Below, in pieces: positions 7,180 through 13,930 of a stretch of 59,946 nucleotides of DNA (the first letter of the stretch is position 1; every line of letters begins with the position of its first letter). The notes under the pieces were generated by a model. The model had not been told where the DNA came from. It saw only the letters and a program-made list of their open reading frames with translations, and did not search any database. The DNA is from an uncultured Prevotellaceae bacterium (lineage in GTDB: Bacteria > Bacteroidota > Bacteroidia > Bacteroidales > Bacteroidaceae): positions 1-59,946 of the forward strand of contig OMXL01000010.1 of NCBI GenBank assembly GCA_900314985.1, written 5' to 3'. A program made the position numbers and the translations under genes.

Positions 7180-8805
7180 ATGACAAACGGACTATTGCTT
7201 TGGGCAGACGACGAGATGGAGCTGCTACGCGCCCACTTGTTGTTCCTGGAAAAGAAAGGTTATGAGGTGGTGACGGTGACCAACGGTACCGACGCCATTG
7301 AGGAGTGCAAGAAGCGCACCTTCGACCTGGTATTACTCGACGAGATGATGCCAGGTCTTAGTGGTTTGGAGACCCTGCAGCGCATCAAGGAGATAACACC
7401 ACAGGTGCCCGTCGTCATGGTGACCAAGAGCGAGGAGGAGGACATCATGAACCAGGCCATTGGTCAGCAGATTGCCGACTACCTCATCAAACCCGTCAAC
7501 CCCAACCAGATACTGCTGACGCTGAAGAAGAACATCCACCGCAAGGAGATTATCACTGAGACGGTGCAGACGGGCTATCAGCAGCAGTTCCAGCAGCTGT
7601 CGATGCAGATTATGGACTGTAGCACGTGGCAGGACTGGACCAACGTATATAAGCGACTGGTACGCTGGGAGCTGGAGCTGAGTGCTACCGACTCGCAGAT
7701 GACCGAGATGTTGGAGATGCAGAAAGAGGAAGCTAACCGGGGCTTTGCGAAATTCGTGAAGCAGAACTATCTGGAATGGTTAGAAGTGAGAAGTGAGAGG
7801 CTAGAAGCTAGAGAAATGTCTAAGCCTTCCTTCTTGGCAAAGAGTAACCTCTCACCTCTCACCTCTCACCCCTCACCCCTGTTATCTCCTGATGTATTTA
7901 AGAATAAGGTGTTCCCCGTACTGAGCGAGGGCAAGAAGGTGTTCCTCATTGTGCTCGACAACTTCCGTTACGACCAGTGGAAGATGCTGGAGCGTGAGAT
8001 TGGCGACCTGTTCGATATTGACGAGGATGTATATTGCAGCATTCTGCCTACTGCGACGCAGTATGCCCGCAATGCCATCTTCTCTGGACTAATGCCCATA
8101 CAGATTGCGCAGATGTTCCCTGACCTATGGGTCGACGAGGACGAGGAAGAGGGTAAGAACCTCAACGAGGAGCCACTCATCCAGACACAACTGGAGCGCT
8201 ACCGCAAGCGTAACACCTTCTCTTATCATAAGATCAACACCTCGGCAGAAGCCGACAAGCTGGTCAGTCAGCTGAATACGCTGGAGAAGAACGACCTCAA
8301 CGTGGTGGTCTTCAACTTTATCGACATGCTCAGCCATGCTCGTACCGAGTCGAAGATGGTGCGCGAGTTGGCCAACAACGAATCGGCATACCGTAGCATC
8401 ACACTGTCGTGGTTCCGCCACTCGGCCATGGCCGACCTGTTCCGCCAGTTGGCACAGAGCGACTATCAGGTCATTATCACCACCGACCACGGTAGCATCC
8501 GTGCCACCAATCCTGTGAAGATTATCGGTGACCGTAACACCAACACCAATCTGCGCTATAAGTTAGGCAAGAACCTGGCCTACGATTCCAAGGATCTCTT
8601 TGTCATCAAGGAGCCACAGAAGGCCCACCTGCCTGCCCCCAACCTGTCGACAAGCTACGTCTTTGCTACGGGTGACGACTTCTTCGCCTATCCCAACAAC
8701 TACAACTACTATGTATCCTACTATCGCAATACCTTCCAACATGGAGGTATCTCGATGGAAGAGATGATTATACCGATTGTAACCCTTAAAGGAAGAAAAA
8801 GATAA
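7180..8805 (+). CDS. porX: PorX-type response regulator with PglZ/alkaline-phosphatase-like effector
   Basis: A 541-residue cytoplasmic regulator. Residues 1-125 form a receiver domain with the acidic pair D10-D11, phospho-acceptor D54 (LVLLDEMMPG), T82-K83 and K104 (IKPVNP). A helical middle follows. From about residue 235 there is a PglZ/alkaline-phosphatase-superfamily domain (FLIVLDNFRYDQWKMLE, TTDHGSIRATNP, FQHGGISMEEMIIP). In Porphyromonas and other Bacteroidota, PorX with the kinase PorY controls the type IX secretion system. I chose the ATG at 7180; an upstream TTG lies in the promoter. Residues about 201-234 (SERLEAREM, SPLTSHPSPLL) are encoded by an inverted tandem-repeat element that appears to have lengthened the linker. 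tsaE follows, as is common in Bacteroidota. Confidence 0.92.
   Translation: MTNGLLLWADDEMELLRAHLLFLEKKGYEVVTVTNGTDAIEECKKRTFDLVLLDEMMPGLSGLETLQRIKEITPQVPVVMVTKSEEEDIMNQAIGQQIADYLIKPVNPNQILLTLKKNIHRKEIITETVQTGYQQQFQQLSMQIMDCSTWQDWTNVYKRLVRWELELSATDSQMTEMLEMQKEEANRGFAKFVKQNYLEWLEVRSERLEAREMSKPSFLAKSNLSPLTSHPSPLLSPDVFKNKVFPVLSEGKKVFLIVLDNFRYDQWKMLEREIGDLFDIDEDVYCSILPTATQYARNAIFSGLMPIQIAQMFPDLWVDEDEEEGKNLNEEPLIQTQLERYRKRNTFSYHKINTSAEADKLVSQLNTLEKNDLNVVVFNFIDMLSHARTESKMVRELANNESAYRSITLSWFRHSAMADLFRQLAQSDYQVIITTDHGSIRATNPVKIIGDRNTNTNLRYKLGKNLAYDSKDLFVIKEPQKAHLPAPNLSTSYVFATGDDFFAYPNNYNYYVSYYRNTFQHGGISMEEMIIPIVTLKGRKR
7780..7880 (+). repeat. Inverted heptamer element inside porX
   Basis: AGAAGTG/AGAGGCT/AGAAGCT-type heptamers at 7780-7815 face CCTCTCA heptamers (three exact, two variant) at 7857-7880, separated by about 40 nt. 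The element keeps the frame and falls between the helical middle and the PglZ domain of PorX. Confidence 0.75.
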
Positions 8806-8820
8806 GCGGCCAGAGGCCTA

Positions 8821-8854
8821 ATTGAAAATTGAAAATTGAGAATTGAGAATTATG
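8821..8854 (+). repeat. Heptamer array merging into the tsaE start
   Basis: Five tandem units ATTGAAA, ATTGAAA, ATTGAGA, ATTGAGA and ATTATG. The last, partial unit supplies the ATG of tsaE. Confidence 0.8.
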
Positions 8855-9286
8855 ATTAGCATTAGGATTCAAGACATAGAACATATCCGCGAGGCTGCTC
8901 GCGAGTTTATCAATCAGATTGGCGACCGCCGCGTATTTGCCTTCTACGGTAAGATGGGTGCTGGCAAGACCACCTTTGTTAAGGCCATCTGCGAGGAATT
9001 AGGCGTAGAGGACGTCATCACCAGTCCTACCTTCGCTATTATTAATGAGTATAGTACAAACGTTCAACGTTCAACGTTCAACGTTCAACGTATTTTCCAC
9101 TTCGACTTCTATCGCATCAAGAAACTCGAAGAGGTGTATGATATGGGCTATGAGGACTACTTCTACTCTGGTGTCCTCTGCTTCATTGAGTGGCCAGAAC
9201 TGATAGAAGACATTCTGCCCGAGGATGCCGTCCGCGTCAGCATTGAGGAGCAGGCCGACGGTAGTCGACGGGTATTTACCGAATAA
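8852..9286 (+). CDS. tsaE: tRNA threonylcarbamoyladenosine biosynthesis ATPase TsaE
   Basis: A 144-residue P-loop protein that works with TsaB and TsaD in making the t6A modification of ANN-decoding tRNAs. The Walker A motif [15 protein letters not shown] is at about residues 33-47, followed by [10 protein letters not shown] and the conserved FHFDFYRI and FIEWPELI. The ATG at 8852 gives a normal N-terminus; a TTG upstream lies in the repeat. A heptamer array adds about 12 residues ([11 protein letters not shown]) between INEY and FHFDFYR, a position where relatives usually have a short loop. A strong terminator follows directly. Confidence 0.93.
   Translation: MISIRIQDIEHIREAAREFINQIGDRRVFAFYGKMGAGKTTFVKAICEELGVEDVITSPTFAIINEYSTNVQRSTFNVQRIFHFDFYRIKKLEEVYDMGYEDYFYSGVLCFIEWPELIEDILPEDAVRVSIEEQADGSRRVFTE
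9057..9091 (+). repeat. CGTTCAA heptamer array inside tsaE
   Basis: Four perfect CGTTCAA units plus partial units at both ends, in frame within tsaE. As seven is not a multiple of three the array is read in all three phases, giving [11 protein letters not shown]. Confidence 0.88.
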
Positions 9287-9289
9287 AAG

Positions 9290-9330
9290 AGCCGGTTCGC
9301 TGAATAGTTTTCGCGAGCCGGCTTTTCTTT
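9290..9330 (+). terminator. Terminator after tsaE
   Basis: An 11-bp stem, AGCCGGTTCGC (9290-9300) with GCGAGCCGGCT (9313-9323), and then a T-rich tail. It partly overlaps the promoter region of the next gene. Confidence 0.85.
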
Positions 9331-9332
9331 TG

Positions 9333-9340
9333 TACTTTTG
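9333..9340 (+). promoter_or_regulatory. Promoter -7 box of the Cthe_2159-like gene
   Basis: TACTTTTG fits TAnnTTTG and lies 28 nt before the ATG at 9369. The -33 region would fall in the terminator arm. Confidence 0.55.
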
Positions 9341-9368
9341 TGGTGGAAATAACAAACACTACATCACA

Positions 9369-11132
9369 ATGACAAAGACAACATTTCTCACGATGCTCTA
9401 TGCATCGATGGCATTGACAACAGCATGCTCTATAGAAGACCCCTATTCAGATTATCTAAATGGGGGCGGTTTCAGTTGGAATGAAGGTTCTGGAGGCTCT
9501 GGGGGCAGTAATGGAACATACACGGTGAGTCTGGCAGACATCACCATAGACAAGACGACGGCTGAGCCCACCACATCGGCCACAGCCTACTATCCTGAGG
9601 AAGAGGACAACATCGATAACGAGTCCTTTGGCTCAGCCACAACGGTCAACATCGTATTTAACGATGGCAGTGTCAGTTGTGACGCACCCTCGACGATGAC
9701 TGTCAATACTGATGGAGCGCATCTGACCATCGACCACGGCAGCAGCTCGAAGGTGGTTTATAACGTCAGCGGTACGACCAGTGCTGGTTCGTTGACCATT
9801 GTGGGCGAGAAGAAATACAAGTTGTGCCTGAACGATGTCAGCATCACCAATCCGGACTCTACGGCTATCAACCTGCTCTCGAAGAAGCGTGCCTATATCG
9901 TCTTGGCGGGCTCCAACACGCTGACAGACGGCAGCTCGTCGAAAGACAGTGACCAGAAGGCAGCCTTCTACTGTAAGGGCAAAATGCTCTTCAGTGGTAG
10001 CGGTGTGCTCAACGTCTATGGCAATACCAAGAATGCGATTGCCTGTGCCGACTATATCATCTTCTCTACTGGCAACAATATCTATGCCAAGTCAACAGCC
10101 AATCACGGCATCAAGGCCAACGACGGCATCTTCGTCAATGGTGGCATCCTGAATGTAGAGGTGTCGGCAGCAGCGGCAAAGGGCATCAGCTGTGAGAGCG
10201 ACATCATCGTCAATGGCGGTCGTACCACCTGTATCACCACTGGTGCTGGTGCCTGGGACACTGACGACAATGAGACCAAAGGGTCGGCCGGTATGAAGGC
10301 CGATGGTAACATCACGGTGAATGGTGGTCAGCTGTATATGAAGAGTACTGGCAATGGTGGTAAGGGCCTCAGTGCCGACGGTACGCTGAATGTGACTGGT
10401 GGTGACATCTTTGTCATCACATTAGGTTCGAAATATTCGGCCAACAACGACTCGACATCGCCTAAAGGCATCAAGACAGACGGTGCCATCACCATCAGCG
10501 GTGGCAACATACTGGTCAGTGCCAACAACGAGGCTATCGAGTCGAAGAGTACCATCGACATCACTGGAGGTCACGTCTATGCCTATGGTAGTGACGATGC
10601 CATCAATAGCAAGAGTCACATGACCATCAGCGGTGGCTACGTGATGGCACACTCGACGGGCAACGACGGACTGGACGCTAACGGCAACTGTTATATAAAA
10701 GGTGGTGTGGTCTATGCCATCGGTACCACGACGCCAGAGGTTGGCATCGACGCCAATACCGAGGGAGGCTATAAGCTCTACGTTCAGGGTGGCACCATCG
10801 TAGCCATTGGTGGACTGGAGGGTGGTGCTCAGCTGTCGCAGTCGTGCTATGCTACCTCGTCATGGAGCAAGAGCACTTGGTATGCACTCTACAATGGTGA
10901 CGAGTTGGCACTGGCTTTCAAAACACCATCGAGTGGAGGTAGCACACTGGTAGTCTCTACCGCTGGTACGGCATCGCTGAAGTCGGGCGTAACAGTTACT
11001 GATGGAACCACCTATTTCAATGGTATGGGCAACATCGGTGGCACCATCAACGACGGTTCGTCAGTCAGTCTCTCGTCCTATACGGCATCAGGTGGCATGC
11101 CTGGTGGCGGCGGTCCTGGAGGAAGATGGTAG
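9369..11132 (+). CDS. Exported Cthe_2159-like carbohydrate-binding beta-helix protein
   Basis: A 587-residue exported protein, probably a lipoprotein (signal ending LTTAC). From about residue 60 the chain is made of repeated beta-helix turns with recurring ISGG, VNGG and ITGG motifs and ends in a Gly-rich tail (GGMPGGGGPGGRW). This matches the Cthe_2159/DUF4353 family, whose founding member binds polygalacturonic acid. The ligand here is unknown. The ATG at 9369 is preferred over the longer frame that begins inside tsaE. A LytS-type kinase starts 34 nt downstream in the same direction, so co-transcription is possible. Confidence 0.83.
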   Translation: MTKTTFLTMLYASMALTTACSIEDPYSDYLNGGGFSWNEGSGGSGGSNGTYTVSLADITIDKTTAEPTTSATAYYPEEEDNIDNESFGSATTVNIVFNDGSVSCDAPSTMTVNTDGAHLTIDHGSSSKVVYNVSGTTSAGSLTIVGEKKYKLCLNDVSITNPDSTAINLLSKKRAYIVLAGSNTLTDGSSSKDSDQKAAFYCKGKMLFSGSGVLNVYGNTKNAIACADYIIFSTGNNIYAKSTANHGIKANDGIFVNGGILNVEVSAAAAKGISCESDIIVNGGRTTCITTGAGAWDTDDNETKGSAGMKADGNITVNGGQLYMKSTGNGGKGLSADGTLNVTGGDIFVITLGSKYSANNDSTSPKGIKTDGAITISGGNILVSANNEAIESKSTIDITGGHVYAYGSDDAINSKSHMTISGGYVMAHSTGNDGLDANGNCYIKGGVVYAIGTTTPEVGIDANTEGGYKLYVQGGTIVAIGGLEGGAQLSQSCYATSSWSKSTWYALYNGDELALAFKTPSSGGSTLVVSTAGTASLKSGVTVTDGTTYFNGMGNIGGTINDGSSVSLSSYTASGGMPGGGGPGGRW

Positions 11133-11166
11133 GCGGACACAATAAAAACCTAAGACTGTGCGTTAT

Positions 11167-12300
11167 ATGAATTGGATGAAGATACAATCACGACAAGAGA
11201 ACGCCATATACTTGGCACTCTGGGGCTTGCTCTTTGCAGCCCCAGTGCTAAGCATGTATATCCGTACGGTGAACAACAGTATGCTTGTCTTTAACTGGCC
11301 AGAGATACTGATGATCTGGAAGATGTTTGCCGTCTATCTGGTCATCTTCCTTATCCACAACTTCCTGCTGGCTCCTATGCTGATCTATGGAAGGAAGCGC
11401 GCGCTCTACACCACGATGATAGTAGCCATCTTTGCCTGCTTCATCACCTATCAGTGCACACATCGTCCTAAAATGAGGAGGTTCGGACCCCCACCCATGG
11501 AGAGGAGGATAGATCGCGGGGACGGTCCACGTTCCCACAATCCATACGGTGATCATCGTCCACCAAGAGACTTCAAGATGCCTGAACATGTGCCAGCAGT
11601 ATTCATTGGTCAGCATGACATCGTAGCTGTAGTCATTCTGGTATTGATGTTTGGTATGAACATCGGTATCAAGCTATTCTTCAAGAATCGCAACGACCAG
11701 AAGAAGCTGGAAGCTCTGCAGAAGAAGAACTTGGAGCAACAATTGGAGTATCTGAAATACCAGATCAACCCGCACTTCTTCATGAACACGCTGAACAACA
11801 TCCATGCACTGGTGGATATTGACCCAGAGAAGGCCAAAGACACCATCTTGGAGTTGTCGAAGATGATGCGCTTCATCCTCTATGAAGGCGATAAGAGCGG
11901 TGTGCCCCTCACTCGTGAGTTCGACTTCATCCGCCACTATGTAACACTGATGCAGCTACGCTATACCGACAAGGTGGACATCCGTACAGACCTGCCCGAT
12001 GAGGCTCCCGATAAGACAGTGCCCCCCCTGATGCTAATCAGCTTTATCGAGAATGCTTTCAAACATGGCATCAGCTACCAGCACCAGTCGTTTGTACATA
12101 TCAAGGTGGAGGTTATCGATGACCATCTGCACTTTACCTGTCGCAACTCGAAGGCAGAAATTCCCAACCAAGAGAAGGGTGGGGTAGGTCTGACGAATGT
12201 GAAACAGCGTCTGCATCTGCTTTACGACAATAACTATACGCTGAAAATACAAAATCAGCCTGACAGCTATAATGTTGAACTAACCATTCCACTGACATGA
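11167..12300 (+). CDS. LytS-type sensor histidine kinase
   Basis: A 377-residue membrane kinase. The first 180 residues carry about four transmembrane helices (YLALWGLLFAAPVLSMYI, MFAVYLVIFLIHNFLL, TTMIVAIFACFITYQC, VVILVLMFGMNIGIKLFF). A coiled region leads to the His_kinase domain with the phospho-acceptor motif NPHFFMNTLNNIHALVD and a HATPase domain with the N-box ISFIENAFKHG and a GVGLTNVKQRL glycine box. A GTG at 11158 could also serve as start. The gene overlaps the LytTR regulator by 4 nt (ATGA), a classical pair. The signal is unknown. Confidence 0.92.
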   Translation: MNWMKIQSRQENAIYLALWGLLFAAPVLSMYIRTVNNSMLVFNWPEILMIWKMFAVYLVIFLIHNFLLAPMLIYGRKRALYTTMIVAIFACFITYQCTHRPKMRRFGPPPMERRIDRGDGPRSHNPYGDHRPPRDFKMPEHVPAVFIGQHDIVAVVILVLMFGMNIGIKLFFKNRNDQKKLEALQKKNLEQQLEYLKYQINPHFFMNTLNNIHALVDIDPEKAKDTILELSKMMRFILYEGDKSGVPLTREFDFIRHYVTLMQLRYTDKVDIRTDLPDEAPDKTVPPLMLISFIENAFKHGISYQHQSFVHIKVEVIDDHLHFTCRNSKAEIPNQEKGGVGLTNVKQRLHLLYDNNYTLKIQNQPDSYNVELTIPLT

Positions 12301-13067
12301 TACGATGCATGGCTATTGACGATGAACCGCTGGCACTCCAGCAAATCGTCACCTATATTAATAAGGTACCCTTCCTGGAACTGGCAACCCAATGTCAGAG
12401 TGCACTGGAAGCGCGACAATTCCTGGAACAAGACACTGTTGATGCCATTTTCTGCGACATTAACATGCCTGACTTGAACGGCATGGACTTTGTCAAATCA
12501 CTGACGACGCCACCACTCATCGTCTTCACCACTGCCTATGCAGAATATGCTGTAGAAGGTTTTAAGGTGAATGCTGTCGACTATCTGTTAAAGCCGTTCG
12601 GCTTGCAGGACTTCCAAAGGGCGGCAAACAGGCTAAAAGACCGTCTGTCCCCTAAGTTAGGGGACGACAGGGGTCTGAACAAGGGAAACATTAGCAGTTC
12701 TTCAGACCCCCAACCCCCTAACTTAGGGGGCTTAGAAGACGATACCATCTTCCTGAAGACAGAGTATCGCATCGTAAAGGTCAGCATCAGCGATATCCGT
12801 TATGTCGAGGCCATGAGCGAATATCTGAAGGTACATATTGAGGGAGATAGCAAACCCATTATTACCCTGTTGTCGATGAAGAAGATGGAAGAACGACTGC
12901 CCGACTACTTCATGCGCATTCACCGTTCTTATATTGTGAATCTCAAGATGATTCAGGAGGTCAACAAAAACCGTATCATCATGGACAAGGACACCTATCT
13001 GCCTATTGGCGATATGTATAAAGACGCTTTCCAGCAATATCTTGACACTAAATTTCTTGGTAAATAA
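12297..13067 (+). CDS. LytTR-family response regulator
   Basis: A 256-residue regulator paired with the preceding kinase. The receiver domain (1-115) has D8, D9, D54 (IFCDINMPDLNG) and the conserved K in YLLKPFG. The LytTR DNA-binding domain covers about 150-255 (FLKTEYRIVKVSISDIRYVE, MRIHRSYIVNL). Between them residues about 118-145 (Pro, Gly, Asn, Ser rich) are encoded by an 82-bp inverted-repeat element that keeps the frame. Targets are not evident; the barrel gene just downstream has its own -7 box. Confidence 0.93.
   Translation: MIRCMAIDDEPLALQQIVTYINKVPFLELATQCQSALEARQFLEQDTVDAIFCDINMPDLNGMDFVKSLTTPPLIVFTTAYAEYAVEGFKVNAVDYLLKPFGLQDFQRAANRLKDRLSPKLGDDRGLNKGNISSSSDPQPPNLGGLEDDTIFLKTEYRIVKVSISDIRYVEAMSEYLKVHIEGDSKPIITLLSMKKMEERLPDYFMRIHRSYIVNLKMIQEVNKNRIIMDKDTYLPIGDMYKDAFQQYLDTKFLGK
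12649..12730. repeat. 82-bp palindromic element inside the LytTR regulator gene
   Basis: CCCCTAAGTTAGGGG (12649-12663) and CCCCCTAACTTAGGGGG (12714-12730) flank an inner perfect stem GGGGTCTGAA / TTCAGACCCC (about 12670-12709). The outer units are near-palindromes in themselves. The whole folds as a long cruciform or hairpin and is translated as the interdomain linker. Confidence 0.88.
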
Positions 13068-13080
13068 GAAAAATTATCAT

Positions 13081-13104
13081 TTTTCACTTTTCACTTTTCA
13101 CTTT
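13081..13104 (+). repeat. TTTTCAC heptamer array upstream of the barrel gene
   Basis: Three exact TTTTCAC units plus a degenerate fourth. It ends 6 nt before the -7 box of the next gene and occupies the place of the -33 element. Confidence 0.85.
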
Positions 13105-13110
13105 ATTTCG

Positions 13111-13118
13111 TACCTTTG
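13111..13118 (+). promoter_or_regulatory. Promoter -7 box of the 221-residue barrel gene
   Basis: TACCTTTG lies 33 nt before the ATG. The -33 position is covered by the heptamer array and shows no clear TTTG. Confidence 0.6.
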
Positions 13119-13151
13119 TCCGCGATTTTACAAATAAATTGAAACAAAGAC

Positions 13152-13817
13152 ATGAAAAAACTATTTATTCTGATACTTGCAGGAATGATGGCAGCACCAT
13201 CATTCGCACAGTTTAGCACCAGCCGTAGCCGCAGCCGTTACAACCATAACGATACCGAGAGTTACTATGGTCTTCGTCTTGGTATGAACATAGCATCACT
13301 CAGCAGCGACAATGCTGATTTGGATATGGACAGCCGTGCAGGCTTGGCTTTCGGAGCGGTTTATGGCTTCCAGCTGGCTAACTCTACACCGGTATGGTTG
13401 GAACTGGGCGCCTTCTATTCTGAGAAGGGTGGTACCATGGAGAGCGTTCCTTTCCAGATGCCAGAAAACAAGGTAGGTTTCCAGAAGGTAAAGTGCCGTC
13501 TGAGCTACTTGCAGGTGCCTGTGGTGGTGAAGTATTCACTCGACCTGATTGACGACCTCTACATCCAGCCATTCTTGGGCGGTTATATGGCACTGGGACT
13601 GGGTGGTAAGATGAAGTATTATGGTGAGCAGAGATCTACCAGCTCCTACGACGCTGTCGATCGTTTCGATGGTGGTCTGCGTCTCGGCTGTGGTTTGGAA
13701 TACCAGATGCTGTATGCTGAGGCTGGCTTTGACTTCGGTATTGCCAATATCGGCGACAGCGACTTCGACGGTGTCCACACCCGTTCGTTCTTCATCAATG
13801 TTGGTGTGAACTTTTAA
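13152..13817 (+). CDS. Outer-membrane beta-barrel protein (PorT-like)
   Basis: A 221-residue protein with a signal peptide (MKKLFILILAGMMAAPSFAQ), a short Ser/Arg-rich stretch (SRSRSRYNHND) and then an eight-strand-like barrel: YYGLRLGMNIASL, GLAFGAVYGFQL, VWLELGAFYSEKGG, LQVPVVVKYSLD, LYIQPFLGGYMALGL, AEAGFDFGI and the terminal FFINVGVNF. The pattern is that of the PorT/outer-membrane beta-barrel family of Bacteroidota. It has its own promoter and a strong bidirectional terminator behind it. Confidence 0.86.
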   Translation: MKKLFILILAGMMAAPSFAQFSTSRSRSRYNHNDTESYYGLRLGMNIASLSSDNADLDMDSRAGLAFGAVYGFQLANSTPVWLELGAFYSEKGGTMESVPFQMPENKVGFQKVKCRLSYLQVPVVVKYSLDLIDDLYIQPFLGGYMALGLGGKMKYYGEQRSTSSYDAVDRFDGGLRLGCGLEYQMLYAEAGFDFGIANIGDSDFDGVHTRSFFINVGVNF

Positions 13818-13866
13818 GTTAAGGAGAGAAGGAGTTAAGGAAGTTAAAGAAGTTAAGGAAGTTAAT
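13817..13866 (+). repeat. Nonamer array after the barrel gene
   Basis: Tandem units of AAGTTAAGG type (about four to five, slightly varied) begin at the stop codon of the barrel gene and end just before the terminator. Confidence 0.75.
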
Positions 13867-13870
13867 AAGG

Positions 13871-13906
13871 AAACCGGCTGAGAGCATCACTGCTATCAGC
13901 CGGTTT
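13871..13906. terminator. Bidirectional terminator between convergent genes
   Basis: An 11-bp perfect stem, AAACCGGCTGA with TCAGCCGGTTT, lies between the barrel gene (plus) and the M6 protease gene (minus). Confidence 0.85.
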
Positions 13907-13930
13907 ATGTTTCATAGTATTCGTATTTAA

